Below, piece by piece: positions 1 through 12,051 of a stretch of DNA of 64,000 bases. Made by a program: the position numbers and the translations under genes. A model generated the notes under the pieces. It saw nothing but the letters and a program-made list of their open reading frames with translations, ran no database searches and had not been told where the DNA came from. Position 1 is the stretch's first letter. Each line of letters starts with the position of its first letter. The DNA is from Ceratotherium simum simum (Eukaryota > Chordata > Mammalia > Perissodactyla > Rhinocerotidae). The DNA is taken from contig NW_004454182.1 of NCBI RefSeq assembly GCF_000283155.1, positions 4,871,122 through 4,935,121 of the forward strand, read 5' to 3'.

Positions 1-1144
1 AAATTTTGAGGAAAAATCCTCTCACATGAGAATCAATGAGTGAAGCACATAGTGGTATGATGGAGTGTGTTAGGAACAATATGGAATGGAACAGGCTTGG
101 TTGTTGTTATGTTGTTATATATGTAACAACAACATATGCTATGTGTGTATGTTGTTTTGTACGTAATGTTAGTGTACTGAGTTGATGTAGCCCAGTCTCT
201 AGGATCTGAGATAGGATTACTTGCCTAGATATGCCAATCAGTAGGACAGCTTTTGATTCACCTCTGCTGTGCAATCATATTTTAAATGAGTTATTTCTTT
301 CATAGGTACCTGTATGTTCCTGGGACTCTTCTCTGATTGTAGACCATTAATATTGCTTGTTGCATGGATCTTGGACCTCTGTTCTCTTACAGTTTTGATC
401 CAAGTATCCGCAGTTTCTTTCTGTTCCTCTTATCTGTGCTAAAATAGAAGTATTATAATGTTTTTTGCCACTTCTTTAGTTCAAAAGTGAGGACCTCAGT
501 CTCAAATTGCCTTCTTATCAACCAAGGCCATTTAGAGAGGACCCAAGGGCTGACATAAATGGCCTTTTACATTATCCAGCTTGAGAAAAAAAGAAAGGAT
601 TTTTATTTCTAAATTATAACCTTCCATTTACCTCACTCAATCCCATATAAAATTTACTCTAGCTCTAATTTGTACTTAAATATAAAGCCTGAGTTACAGT
701 TACCCAAGAGTGAAAAATTCTATCAAGTTAGAGACATTTTAAAAGTTGAGATGACCAGTAGTAATATTATACATATATTTATATATATATATAAACTAAC
801 GTGCATTTATATAAAATATACTTATATGTATAAACTATTGTACACATTAAATTCTCTATTCATTTTCCTCACTTTAAGTTTAGTAGTTTTAGAAATATTA
901 TAAAAATAAACTTGATGTCTGAAAAAAATTAGATCCTTTAAAATATATAAAGGTTACTCTTATTCTATATCTTCAGACCTGAATTGGAAATGAGTATAAA
1001 CTCATACACTCCCTGGAAAGATCAAAATCACGAAGTACAAAGATCATGTTCCTTATGCTATCTTGTATTAAGGAACAATGTTTAATTATTCTGAATATTT
1101 TAGGCAAAATCTTTCTTGACTATATGTATACTGTAGACTATAAA
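1..1144. other. Unassigned AT-rich sequence
   Basis: No gene or repeat is recognised with confidence. A TTG/AACAAC-rich stretch lies near 100-160 and a short TA-rich run near 766-796. The longest open frames are under 80 codons, biased to Phe, Leu and Ile as expected of AT-rich noncoding DNA. Confidence 0.6.
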
Positions 1145-2066
1145 CTGAGAAGCCTTGAGAATCTGTTGAGGATCCGTGAAATTAAAACTACTTTCATAAT
1201 GATACTAAGATGTCATTTACCTTTTTCACTCTTTCTCTTATGAGTGTACCGTGGTATGTCAGAGAAATCATGATATGTGATAATAATATCACTCCAATGG
1301 TTAATGAAATATGTGTTTGTGTATTCTTGTATTTTCTAGAATGTTCTAATGTACTAGGTATAAATATGTACTTTTTTCAGAGATTAATTCAATTTATTCC
1401 CAATACTTCTATTTCACTCTTACTAGCGATAACCTAACTTTTGCCTAAAACAAAGGTCGGCAAACTTTTTTTGTAAATGTCCAGATGGTAAACATTTTTG
1501 GCTTTGTGAACCATACAGTTTGTCACAACTATTCAACTCAGCATTGTAGCCAGATATGTAAACAAAGCATGGTTATGTTCAAAGTAAACTTTGTTTATGG
1601 ACACTGTAATCTGTATTTCATATAATTTTTGTATGTCATGAAATATTATTCTACTTTTGATTTTTTTTCAATCATTTAAAAATGTAAAAACCATTCTTAA
1701 CTCATGGGCATTTCTAAAACAGGAAGAAAGCTGGATTTGGCCACAGAGCATAGTTTGACAGCCCCTATCTAATAAAACTTTATTGTTGAAACACTGGAGT
1801 TTTCCATTATAAATACTTGGAAACACATGTAAGAACAGTTTGCTGTTTCACTTTTCAAAACTTTTCTAAATTTTTAAATTTCATCTAAAATATTATTTTA
1901 GGACTTAACATGTTATTCTAAAATAAAAGAAAATGCACTTAAAATAAATTTTTCACACATTTAAGAATAATAAGCACATAAACAAAAGTTCTTGGGGTCC
2001 TCGATAATTTTTAAAACTGTGAAGGAGTCTCTTGACTTCAAAAAGTTCGAGAACCGTTGCTCTAGA
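1145..2066 (+). mobile_element. Old hAT-Charlie type DNA transposon, split by a second element
   Basis: The left part (about 1145-1440) and right part (about 1780-2066) resemble the two ends of one non-autonomous hAT-Charlie element. The right end carries AACAAAAGTTCTTGGGGTCC and closes with AGTTCGAGAACCGTTG next to CTCTAGA, the usual hAT target motif. The left terminal inverted repeat is not visible, so the copy looks truncated there. Between the halves sits a separate hAT copy. No transposase reading frame remains. The subfamily name is uncertain. Confidence 0.6.
1451..1767 (+). mobile_element. Short hAT element (MER1-like) nested in another hAT
   Basis: Terminal inverted repeats are visible: GGTCGGCAAACTTTTT near the left end and AGTTTGACAGCCCCT at the right end are imperfect reverse complements. 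The interior matches the recalled pattern of a non-autonomous hAT-Charlie family about 320 bp long, including TGTAAAAACCATTCTTA near the right end. The flanking 8-mers CCTAAAAC and TCTAATAA match at 5 of 8 positions and may be a decayed target-site duplication. It encodes nothing. Confidence 0.7.
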
Positions 2067-2185
2067 GGCTATTGCAGGACATTCTCTGTCCCACTTCCAG
2101 AATGTGACGCTGGTCTCCCCAGCTGCCGTGTTGTTTGGGCTGTCACAGATGAGACCTTCCAGGAATAGCTTCCAGGCAGAAAGAG

Positions 2186-2577
2186 TGTATTAGTCTCCTA
2201 CTGCTGCCATAGGAAAGTACCAAAAATTAGGTGGCTCAAAACACCAGGAATGTACTGTCTTACCATCTCACCCTTCTAGGTGGTTGGAAGTCCAAAATCA
2301 AGGTGTCGGCCGAGCCATGCTCTCTGAAGGCTCTAGGGGACGATCCTTCCTTGGCTCTTCAGAGCTTCGGTGGCTGCCAGCAATCCTGGGCATTCTTTGA
2401 CGCATAGATTCATCACTCCAATCTCTACCTTCATCTTTACCTGGCACTTTTCCAGGGTGTCTGTGTCCAAGTTTCACTCATTTATTAGGTACCAGTCATT
2501 GAATTCAAGCCCACCCTAATCTAGTCTGATCTCATCTTAACTTTGATTATATCTGCAAGAGTCAAGAATCGAGTCCA
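2186..2577 (-). mobile_element. MLT1-type LTR (ERVL-MaLR), minus strand
   Basis: Read on the plus strand it opens with TGTATTAGTCTCCTACTGCT, the reverse complement of the standard 3' end of MLT1 LTRs. It continues through GTCCAAAATCAAGGTG and a block ending near TCTGCAAGAGTC. The right edge has decayed, so the LTR 5' end is indistinct. No internal retroviral sequence flanks it, so it is probably a solo LTR. Confidence 0.75.
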
Positions 2578-3155
2578 TGATATTTACATACCTTCATAAA
2601 GTCTGTTATTTATACCCTTTTCAAACGTTAATGTTAATAAATGTGTTTACTCTTTGTAACACATATGCAAAAGTTAATTATAATGCTATTTAGCAATATT
2701 TATGGTATTTCTGTAAAACTAGCCCTTTCAATCCACTGAACAAAATGTCTGTTATTTTTTTTACGCTGGACTTACTTTCCTATGACTGTTAACTCTCTGA
2801 GTAATCAACGTATTCTCTTTGGGATGTTTGCTAAATCTCCTGGAATTGTCAGAAACTGGAAATGCTTGGAATGGTAGATTGGAAAATTTCCAATAACTTA
2901 TAGTTCTTTTGTTTCATAGACCCACTGGCTTCTTTTTATGAAAAAGTTTGCTGCCATTTCCATCAAAAGGATTTTGGTCTAAGTGTCAAATCTTAAGTCA
3001 TAGTAAGCACTTCTCAGAACTATGCATTTAAAATTCTACAAGAGTGACTTAATCTTTTGTTTCTACATTCTTGCTGGAAAAAAAAGAAATTGTGTTTCAT
3101 GTGTTTTTCTATATTTTTTTTAAGATGAACAACAATGAGATTAGCCTTACAATTT

Positions 3156-3401
3156 TTTTTTTTTTTGGTGAGGAAGATCGGCCCTGAACTAACATCCCTT
3201 GCCAATCTTCCTCTTTTTGCTGAGGAAAATTAGCCCTGAGCTAACATCCGTGCCCATCTTCCTCTATTTTGTATATGGCATGCTGCCACAGCATGGCTTG
3301 ATGAGTGATGCATAGGTCCGCACCCAGGATCCAAAACTTCAAACCTGGGGCTGCCAAAGAGGAGCTCGCGAGCTTAGCCACTCCTCCGTCAGGCCAGCCC
3401 C
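3156..3401 (-). mobile_element. ERE SINE, minus strand
   Basis: The poly-T start, GAGGAAGATCGGCCCTGA repeats and the AGGCCAGCCCC end identify a reversed tRNA-derived ERE. Target-site duplications flank it at 3143-3155 and 3402-3414 (AGCYTTACAATTT, one mismatch). The tRNA-like head has many changes and has lost the clean GGTTCGGATCC B box, so this is an older copy. Confidence 0.93.
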
Positions 3402-3672
3402 AGCTTTACAATTTCTGATGTCAGATGTTGAGGATAGCAACACCCTCTCCCCCATTTATTCCTCCTTATTTCTTATTACAAGTTCTTTTCTGTGTTAAAA
3501 CTTTCTTAGATGTAGTTCAAAGCCGTCCTTAGGAAACGGCTCAAGTTCTACACAGCTAAGTACAGACTTGATGACTGGGCAGGAATTGGGATTATTTAGC
3601 TGGAAGAAGAGAAGGGAGAGGATTATTTTCATAATAATAAAAACATATAAGAATTGCTTTTTACGAATTATT

Positions 3673-3879
3673 ATTTTTTTTTTATTTTATTTATTTATTT
3701 TCCCCCAAAGCCCCAGTAGATAGTTGTCTGTCATAGCTGCACATCCTTCTAGTTGCTGTACGTGGGACGCGGCCTCAGCGTGGCCGGAGGAGTGGTGCCT
3801 CGGTGCGCACCTGGGATCCGAACCCGGGCCGCCGGCAGCGGAGCGCGCGCACTTAACCGCTAAGCCACGGGGCCGGCCC
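3673..3879 (-). mobile_element. ERE SINE, short CpG-rich subtype, minus strand
   Basis: This copy keeps an intact B box (GGATCCGAACCCGGGCC read on plus) and many CpG sites, so it is probably among the younger insertions here. It carries the CTTCTAGTTGCTGTACGTGG segment but ends soon after it, without the GAGGAAGATTGGC tail repeats of most copies. Perfect duplications ACGAATTATT lie at 3663-3672 and 3880-3889. Confidence 0.93.
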
Positions 3880-3889
3880 ACGAATTATT

Positions 3890-4930
3890 TTTAAAAGAGG
3901 TCCACTATTTTGTCTCAAGGAAAAATAATAAAAGAGGAACATTGTAGTACAAGCATTTAGAGCAGATACAAAGGAGACTATACAGCTAAGGACAGGCCAT
4001 TATTGGAGACCATTCCCGGAGGTTATCAAAAAGTAGGACTGTTTTATAAAATCGAAGCTATTTACTGCACACATGCAATGGCTATGCACAAAATGAAGTA
4101 TACGATATGGGCCTTTCACTCAAGGCCATCACAGACTAGTGAGGGAGGCAACATCCAAATAACGGAAGATGCTCTAACAGCCAACAATGAAGGTGCAGCC
4201 AGAGACAACAATAGGAGTACTGTTAGAAGGAAGAACAGGACAAGATCTCAATGTCTGGAATATTCTATAAAGGCAATAAATGCTGTTAGATTTTAAACAA
4301 ACAAGAGATTCTTTTAAAGAGAGATTTTTTGGGGGGATTGAGTAAGCAGACTTCAGTTAAATGGAAGAAAGAAAATACTACAGAAAATATTCAGAATGAG
4401 AAATTATGAGAAATGTTTAGAGTAGGCAGAATAAATGAATAATCTATCTTACTGGAGCAGAGATGGTTCGCCTGTCTTTTTATTTTTTTAGTGGCCTCTA
4501 AGATATGCTAAAGAGTTTGTATGTTATTCCTTCGATCAGAATGCTGCCATTCTAAACAGAAAGTGGAAACAAAATAAGAAAACAAAATGACATCCTAAAA
4601 AAATTAAAAATCACATGATGCCAAGGGGTTGATTGTATTGATTGTAGGGTGGAAGTTTTCATGCTCAAGTTATATTGGGAAACACTAAATAAATTTTTAA
4701 AAAATATTTATATATATATATATACATTCATATCTTCATATTGTCTATGTGTCTATATATATATATATAATTTTACTGTATGGCTCCTTAGAACTATTTA
4801 GGTGAACAGTAAATCAGAAAGGAATTATTACACACATTAAAAAAAATTGACCATAGAACCCTCATTTTTTTCAAAGCACCTATTAAAGCCTCCCAAGATG
4901 AGGAATTTATGCTTTGCATCTGTTTTCTCC
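3890..4930. other. Unassigned sequence
   Basis: A 97-codon open frame at 4003-4296 (plus) has no recognisable domain, no visible splice context and no helpful neighbour, and I treat it as chance. The remainder is AT-rich, with no recognised repeat apart from the TA runs near its right side. Confidence 0.5.
4697..4769. repeat. TA-rich microsatellite
   Basis: Two (TA)n runs, near 4709-4723 and 4755-4769, flank a short AT-rich spacer. They probably vary in length between individuals. Confidence 0.85.
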
Positions 4931-5114
4931 AATACGGTAGCCATAAATTACATGTGGCTCTTAAAATTAAATTTAAGTTAAATAAAATTTTAGTTTCTCG
5001 GTCACACTAGCCACGTTCCAAGTGCTCAACAGCCACATGCAGGTAGCAGCTATGGTATTGAATGACCGAGAGAAAGAATGTTTTCATCACTGCAGAAAGT
5101 TCTATTGGGCAATA
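4931..5114 (-). mobile_element. MER3-like hAT element
   Basis: Near-palindromic structure: AATACGGTAGCC with ACATGTGGCTC on the left is mirrored by AGCCACATGCAGGTAGCAGC about 80 bp later. The right end reads AGAAAGTTCTATTGGGCAAT. This fits the recalled 200 bp MER3 pattern of the hAT-Blackjack group. Non-coding. Confidence 0.75.
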
Positions 5115-6410
5115 CTACTTTAGACAACAAATAATAATCAGTATTATTATTTATTATTAATTATTAATTATTGTTATTCTTTAATTAGGGTGTTGAATTA
5201 ACAAACCTCAATATGTAGGCATTGTATGGAAAAGACTTCTGGGTAGAGGAAACACTTAAGACAGAACATTATAATCCAGATATAAATTCAGATAAGGAAA
5301 TTGAAAACATTGTATAGGTCATAAATCTGTATATAAATATTCAGATAAAATTTGTAAATGATGTAAAAATGGATATGTTACAAGATCTGTCCTCAACGCG
5401 TATCTCTTAGGAAAAAAAGACTGCTTTATGCATAAATAGTAAATATATGCTTTTTAATAAGCCAAACTAAGTAAAAACAACATGCTAAAACAGGCACAAT
5501 TCATTCTAAGGGGTTCAAGGAAGGATTTGCTCTAGAAGTGAGTACAAGGATGGCTGGTAACAGGGACACTAAAGTTGACAATAGAGACTGGTAAGAAAGG
5601 ATTAAAATAATTTTTTAAGAACTAGATGATAGTTCAAAGCTCCTTTCAACTCTCTGCCTATATGAACTTTTATTTCATTTACATCCTGTTACTATCATTA
5701 CTCAGTCCATTTAATTACGAATTTTAAACACTTTACAACGTACTCCCAGTTTCTTTTGAAAGAATTTTATTTTTCTCAAACTCCCACTAAGCTATTTACT
5801 TTCAATTTGTGAGTAATAAATTGGAAATTGTGTGCTGAACTGTTAAACTGATGAGTGAACAATTAAATGAAGATAAGAAGCTTTAAATTTAATACTTAGA
5901 AAAGATAATATTCGGATCATTGCATAGATGTTATGGTAGACTCATTTACCCAACTACAACTGTGACACTCTGTGAATTCCCCAAAAAACTACTGAGGATA
6001 ATATCTAGTAGAGTAATCTGTAATTTTCCTAAGTAAACATCCATTTAAAACGGGTTTTCTTTGTTTAATAATAAAGGTTAATTTTCCTTCAAAATTTAAG
6101 GATACAGAAGAAAATTTTTATTCTAAAGCTTTAGTTTACTATGATTGATTGGATTACTGTATTTCTTAGATATTAGATAGTTAATGAATAAACTTGATTT
6201 GCAAGACTTAATTATGATAAGCTAGGCATCTTCTAAAACTTTCCTCAAATACAAATTGTGAAAAATGTCAATTAGGGAATAAGAACTTTATTAAACACTA
6301 AATATTCAACATTAATATTAAGTACATAATTGAGAGAGATATTTTCATTGGGTCCTTTAGCACATGTTAATTATTGTTATTCTTGTTATTAAATATTCAG
6401 ATTTTACCTG
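5115..6410. other. Unassigned AT-rich sequence
   Basis: Contains an ATT/AAT-rich simple repeat at about 5136-5180. The rest shows no recognised gene or transposon. Frequent stop codons in all frames argue against coding. Confidence 0.6.
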
Positions 6411-6421
6411 CTAGCAGTTTT

Positions 6422-6669
6422 TCTTTTTTTTTTGTGAGGAGGACTGGCTCTGAACTAACATCCATTGCCAATCCTCCTCTTTTTGCTGAGGAAGAGTAGC
6501 TCTGAGCTAACATCTGTGCCCTTCTTCCTCCATTTTTGTATATGGGATGCCACCACAGCATGGCTTGACGTGTGGTACATGGGTCCCCACCCAGAATCTG
6601 AACCTACGAATCCTGGACCGTCGAAGTGGACCACGTGAACCCAATCACTACACCACTGGGCCAGCCCCT
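6422..6669 (-). mobile_element. ERE SINE, minus strand
   Basis: Poly-T, GTGAGGAGGACTGGCTC and the terminal GGGCCAGCCCC identify it. Imperfect duplications CTAGCAGTTT (6411-6420) and CTAGTGGTTT (6670-6679) flank it. The B box region is mutated (AGAATCTGAACC), so the copy is relatively old. Confidence 0.92.
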
Positions 6670-6709
6670 CTAGTGGTTTTAATTTAAATCAGAGATGAGA
6701 TTCATTGAG

Positions 6710-6711
<2 letters not shown>

Positions 6712-6743
<32 letters not shown>
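6712..6743. repeat. (GT)16 microsatellite
   Basis: An uninterrupted GT run of about 32 bp, the longest perfect dinucleotide run in the window and a likely polymorphic marker. Confidence 0.97.
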
Positions 6744-6744
<1 letters not shown>

Positions 6745-6881
6745 GGGGAGGGCAAGATTTGTGTAATAATCAGAGTAGGTTAAAGACATGTAATTTGAAT
6801 AAGCATGCTTGGTATTATAACAATTTCTGCTATAAAATCTAGAAAGTAAAATTTCTCAGAATCTTCTTATCAAAGAGAAAG

Positions 6882-6967
6882 CAGTGCTTCTCAGCCAGGC
6901 AAGGGATGGAAATGCAGGTGTGTCCTCTTCAGAGGTATGTTTGCATTAGGAATGGTTGAGAAACATC
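6882..6967. mobile_element. Possible tiny hAT-derived element
   Basis: CAGTGCTTCTCAGCC at the left and GGTTGAGAAACATC at the right are imperfect inverted repeats of the hAT-Charlie type (CAGTG...CTCA), about 86 bp apart. The interior is too short and decayed to name a family. Confidence 0.3.
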
Positions 6968-7089
6968 CACATAAATCAACTAGTATCAGTGCAGACAGTT
7001 TATAAACTCAGCAGCAGGTGATAAATAGCAAATACATTTCCAACATAGAGTCCATGTCATAATGACCTAAAAAATGAAAGCTGGAAGAA

Positions 7090-7260
7090 ATGCTTGCCTA
7101 AATGAGAAATTAGAATTTGTATCTCAGCTCTGTTAGTAATTCAGGCACATCATTTAACTTTCTAAAATTTCCTCATTTGAAAAAAGAGGGAGTTGGATTA
7201 AATCTCTAAATCCCCTCCAGCTTCTCACATTCCACAATTCTAAGTCAATAAATAAGCTAT
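7090..7260 (+). mobile_element. MIR-related SINE remnant
   Basis: Shows the order TCAGCTCTGTTAGTAATTCA, CATCATTTAACTTTCT, TTTCCTCATTTG and GGAGTTGGATTAAATCTC. This matches the core-SINE pattern (gctctgtcac, ctctgagcctcagtttcctcatctg) and an adjoining element seen in MIR relatives. Heavily diverged. Confidence 0.5.
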
Positions 7261-8058
7261 GATTCTTGTCTCTGGGTCTAAAATAATACCACTTTAAAAT
7301 TATTAGAAGAAAGATTATCCTTTCAGACATAAATCTAATCAGTGGGAGCAATTGGGGAGTTGGAGTGTACATCCTGATTGCTCTACTAATTGTAACAGTT
7401 TGCTACCTAAATGATACATTGTTTTAAGAAATATAAAAGTTCTTTCCACAGAGAATTCAGTACCTATAACCTAGAGTTTGTTTATTTCCTATTGAGTGAG
7501 AGTTGAGTGCAATTGAGTAAGGGGGTAAGGGAATGGCATACTTTGAACCTGGAAATATTCCCTAGGGCTCAAACATTTTTACATTGGCATGGGGCCCAGG
7601 GAGCACTTAGAGCAAAATGATGTTGAAAGTGCTGTGGTGATATTATTTGACATTGGATCTGAGGCAGCTGATAGCAGCAGTTACTGAAAAAATGGACATG
7701 AAATTGACAAACTTTAGCAATAAAAGTTTATTAGAATATTTGATGGTGTGGGAAATACAGGACATTGGATTCAATAAAATGTAACTGAATAAATGAAAAA
7801 CATGGAATAGAACAAAGCTTTGTTATCTACTTCCAATTGTATAAAAGATAATGCCAAATTCTTTGTCCTCTGATCCTACTTTTCCATATTTGCAATCCAA
7901 TTGTATACAACGGCAAAGTAATTAGAAATTAGGATAAAAACTATGTTATTCCGTATCACAGAGAGGAATTTCTCTGTATTCCTCTTATGTTTATAGACAT
8001 CTACCAACTACCAACATTTATACCCATACTATCTTCAATCCTCTCACAATGGATTTAA
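7261..8058. other. Unassigned sequence
   Basis: No repeat family or gene recognised. The 72-codon minus-strand frame at 7154-7372 overlaps the MIR-related sequence and is not credible as a gene. Confidence 0.5.
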
Positions 8059-8068
8059 GAAAATTTAC

Positions 8069-8302
8069 AGGGGGCCAGCCCCACGGTGTAGTGGTTAAGT
8101 GCGGGTGCTCTGCTGCTGGCGGCCCAGGTTCGGATCCCGGGCGCACACCAAGGAACCACTTGTCAGGCCATGCTGTGGTGGTGTCCCATATAAAGTGGAG
8201 GAAGATGGGCACAGATGTTAGCCCAGGGCCAGTCTTCCTTAGCAAAAAGAGGAGGATTAGCATGGATGTTAGCTCAGGGTGATATTCCTCACCAAAAAAA
8301 AG
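8069..8302 (+). mobile_element. ERE SINE, plus strand
   Basis: Begins AGGGGGCCAGCCCCACGG and keeps an intact GGTTCGGATCC B box, followed by ATATAAAGTGGAGGAAGATG and two GATGTTAGC-type repeats before the A-rich tail. Perfect duplications GAAAATTTAC lie at 8059-8068 and 8303-8312. It belongs to the subtype without the CAACTAGAAGGATGTGC segment. Confidence 0.95.
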
Positions 8303-8599
8303 GAAAATTTACTGAATCATGTCTACTCTTGCTTTCTCAGTCAATCACGCAGCAATTATCACCTCTCTCTGACACATTTAATTTCCCCCTTTCGAATGGA
8401 TCATTCTATCTGCATAAAAACATAGAGCGGCATTTTAAGCTGTCTTCCATTCTCACTATTCTAGTCTTGTCAAGGTTACTTCCCATGTCTCAGAATCCAT
8501 TAGTTACTTATCTCCCACTTAACACAACGTATCAGTGTTTGGAGTTTATTATTCCCTGACATTTGACATTTTGGCCTTTACTGACACCAAGTTCCCAGG

Positions 8600-9225
8600 A
8601 TCTCCTTATCTATTTCCTTTCTTCTTCTCTCCCACTCCCCTCCTCCTGCTGCTTCTCTTTTTTCTATTTCTAACCTCTTAATATTGAAGGACACTTGACC
8701 TGGAGCCCTTGGTGTTCTCCTTAAATAGATACTCTCTTCCTAGGTGATCTCCTCCAGGCTTTTGACCGGAACCATCTCAATGCAGATAACTCCAAAATTT
8801 ACATCTTCAACCTAGACCTATCTGTTAAACTCCAAACTCTATATCTGATTGTATGTCCACAAGGATATCCAGTAGGCATGCCAAAACATAGCTAAAAAGG
8901 ACCCCACAGTTCAAGCTTCTTCCTCAAACCTGCACCCTTCCCATCTTTCCCATCTCTAACATGACATTACCATTCACTCAGTCCCTCAAACCAAAACCTG
9001 GGGATTATTTTGTATTTTTTGTATGTATTCGGCCACACTTCCTTCTAATTATTCACCAGTTAATCTTCTGTTGTAAGTCAAATATATCCTGAATTTGTCC
9101 CTACAAATACCACCTGAAACCACATTCCCATCATCCCCCTGAATGTACTATTGCCTCAACAACCCAAGTGATTGCCTTGCTCCCAAATCCAGCTACCTAC
9201 AATTCATCCCCAACAAAGCAGACGG
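8600..9225 (+). mobile_element. L2 LINE remnant, ORF region
   Basis: The stretch around 8740-8850 (GTGATCTCCTCCAGGC, then ATGCAGATAACTCCAAAATT and ATCTTCAACCTAGACC) translates to a decayed version of the ADDSQIYI motif region of the L2/CR1 reverse transcriptase. Later C/T-rich text matches the following L2 segment (CATTCACTCAGTCCCTC, CTGGGGATTATT). Stops and indels break every frame. Confidence 0.7.
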
Positions 9226-9805
9226 GCAGTTTTGTTAGGTAACTAGAATGAATTCATATGAAATATTTCGACAAATAGAAAAGTACAGAAAATAATATAA
9301 CAAAACCCCTGTATGTATCTCACAGAATTCACAGAGGAGAACATTTTGTTATAATTACCTCGTAGCTTTTCGTTTCTAAAAGTGCAGTAGTATTAAAAAA
9401 GTTGAGATTTTCTCACTGTTTCTTGTTGTTCTCACTACTCATCTTTCCTCACTCCCTCCAAGGTAACACATTTTGACTTTCATGTGTATTTTCTCTTATT
9501 ATATGCTATTAACACACATATGTGTGTATAAACAATACACAGTATTGCTTTGTCAACTTCATTAAAGACCCATATTTTCTTCTAGTTTTCTTGTTTCTTA
9601 ATTTTGTGTGTGTTTTCTCAAATAAGAAATTTTAATTTTAATATAGTTAAATTTATCAATATTATCCTTTATGTTTAATTTATTGATCTTATTTAATAAT
9701 TTTTTATTACCTCAAGGTAACAAAGATGTCTTTCTAGATTTCTTTCTAAAAGTTTAAAATTTTAATTTTGCCATTGATAGTCTTAATACATTTGGATTTC
9801 TTTTT

Positions 9806-10134
9806 TTTTAAGAGAAACTTTATTTTATTGTTATTATTATTTTTTTTTTTGTGAGGAAGATCAGCCCAGAGCTAACATCCATGCTAATCCTCCTCTTTTT
9901 GCTGAGGAAGACCGGCTCTGAGCTAACATCCACTGCAAATCCTCCTCCTATTTTTTTCCCCAAAGCCCCAGTAGATAGTTGTATGTCATAGCTGCACATC
10001 CTTCTAGTTGCTGCTTGTGGGACACGGCCTCAGCATGGCCGGAGAAGCGGTGCGTAGGTGCGCGCCCGGGATCTGAACCCGGGCTGCCAGTAGCGGAGTG
10101 CCCGCACTTAACCGCTAAGCCACGGGGCCGGCCC
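9806..10134 (-). mobile_element. ERE SINE, long form, minus strand
   Basis: At about 329 bp this is one of three long-form copies. It has both the two GAGGAAGA-type tail repeats and the CTTCTAGTTGCTGCTTGTGG segment, ending in CCACGGGGCCGGCCC. Duplications TGGATTTCTTTTT are perfect at 9793-9805 and 10135-10147. CpG content is high, so the insertion is fairly recent. It sits inside the older L1. Confidence 0.95.
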
Positions 10135-10439
10135 TGGATTTCTTTTTAATATATAATGTGAGGTGGACATCTTATACTTTTTGCCCTTGTGAATGGCTAT
10201 TTGGGCCAATAATGTTTGGCTGATGTGCAGCGGTTCATGTCATATACCAATTTTTCATATTTGTGTGGGTCTATTTTAAGTTTCTCTATTTTGTCCATTG
10301 ACCAATCAGATATAATACCACACTCTTTTAATTGCTTTAACTGTATCGTAAAGCTTGAAGAGAAATGCCGCTCCCCCAATCTCAATCATCTTGTTCTTTT
10401 CTTGGCCATTCTCTTGACCATTCTTGGCCTTTTGCTCTG

Positions 10440-11080
10440 TTAGGAAGACACCATGAATTGACTATACATATCCATTCACAATCACCGTTTTTCCTTGAAT
10501 TCATCATTTATTGATCACCTATTGCATTTCTGGTACTTTTCTAGGCAATTGGAATGCCCCTCTAAAGAAAACAGACAAGATCCCTGCCCTGACAAAGCTT
10601 ACATTCTATTGAATTTCTCTATTATGGAGAACTAGAAGCCTGAAATATTTATCTTCTCAGAATTTGTTGCATTTGGGATGGCATTTGTCAGAGTTCTGGA
10701 TGAAATGTGGGAGTGAAGTTTTTTTCTTCTGTCTTATTTTTCCTTTCTCCCGTCTTCCTTTATATAATGCAAACACTATTCCTGGAGTTACAGCAGCCAC
10801 TCTTAAACATGATGACAAAAGCCAAGCACTCAGGGTGAGGCAGCAGGGATGTAGGATTAGCCCGCTCCTTAATGACTCTCTTTAGAAGCTGGAGCAGTCT
10901 GTGCCTGCCTCTCCTCTTGCTTGTTTTACGCTATTATTTGTCTGTTTTGCTCTTTCTCAAAGCCTGCTTTTTCCTATCAGAGTTATTCTTCAAAATATAT
11001 TTTAAAGTAAAAAAGTTTTCAAAATGTAAGAACAAAAAAATCTACATTGGGATAGGAATTATGTTCACTTTATAGATTAA
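10440..11080 (+). mobile_element. Older interspersed-repeat sequence inside the L1 tract
   Basis: At 10495-10615 the text TTATTGATCACCTATTGCAT, TTCTAGGCAATTGG and GATCCCTGCCCTGAC resembles the common L2 3'-end pattern. At 10640-10960 GGGATGGCATTTGTCAGAGT, GGAGTTACAGCAGCCACTCT and AATGACTCTCTTTAG recall an old LTR-like repeat class. Boundaries and names are uncertain. Confidence 0.4.
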
Positions 11081-11807
11081 TGTGTAGGAAATGGACATTT
11101 TACTCTCTTAAATCTTTTCATTCACAATCGCGGTCTATTTTCCTGTTTATTTAGGTCTCCTTTTATGTCTCTCAATACAATTTTATAGTATTATCTGTAT
11201 AAACACTGTACTGTTTTTTAGATTTATTACCTATTACTTTATAAGTTTGTGCTATTTTGATTAGAATTAGTAAAATAACATTTTCCAATTTGGTAATGCT
11301 GTTATATAGCAATGTTGATTTTTCAAACTGATCTGGTATTCAGAATACTAATTTTTCTCTTAAGTAAGAATAGTTATTTCTCTTTGTCTAGCTTGTTTAT
11401 AGATTCTCTTATTATTTCTATGCAAACATATTACCACTGAACAATGATATTTTAACATTTCTTCTTTCCACTTTTTATAACCATATTTCTTTGTCAGGTC
11501 TTATTAACTCAACTAGACCCTTCAGTGTAATGCTGAATAGAAAAGAGCAATAGAGCAGTCTGACGTAATGATAATACTTCTGATGGTTTATCATTTCAAT
11601 GACATTTTATAGAATTTTAGTGGAAACTCATTATTGAGTTAATAAAATTACACTAAATTCCTAGTTTGATTTGTATATGTTATAAAAACATATGTGAATG
11701 GGTGTTGAATTTAATTAAATGCTTTACTACATATTTTGAGATGACCATAACTTTTCACCACTTAATACCTCAACATGGTAGATCACAGTAAAAGATTCTC
11801 CAGTGTT

Positions 11808-12051
11808 GGAGCTGGCCCAGTGGTGCAGGCAGTTAGGTGCGCGTGGTCCGCTGCGGCGGCCCGTGGTTCGCCGGTTCGGATCCCGGGCGCGCACAGACAC
11901 ACTGCTTGTCGAGCCATGCTGTGGCAGCGTCTCATATAAAGTGTAGGAAAATGGGCACTGATGTTAGCCCAGGGCCAGTCTTCCTCAACAAAAAAAGAGG
12001 AGGATTGGCAGATGTTAGCTCAGGGCTGATCTTCCTCAAAAAAAAAAAAAA
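11808..12051 (+). mobile_element. ERE SINE, plus strand
   Basis: Starts with GAGCTGGCCCAGTGG and has a GGTTCGGATCCCGGG B box and an 18-A tail. The longest duplication in the set, AAAAGATTCTCCAGTGTT, is found at 11790-11807 and 12052-12069. Inserted in the L1 remnant. Confidence 0.96.

Noticed and set aside
8018..8559. Overlapping open frames of 77-114 codons on both strands
   Set aside because: They start in the ERE SINE at 8069-8302. Recurrent peptides such as GTDVSPGPVFLSKKR appear wherever an ERE occurs, so they are SINE translations.
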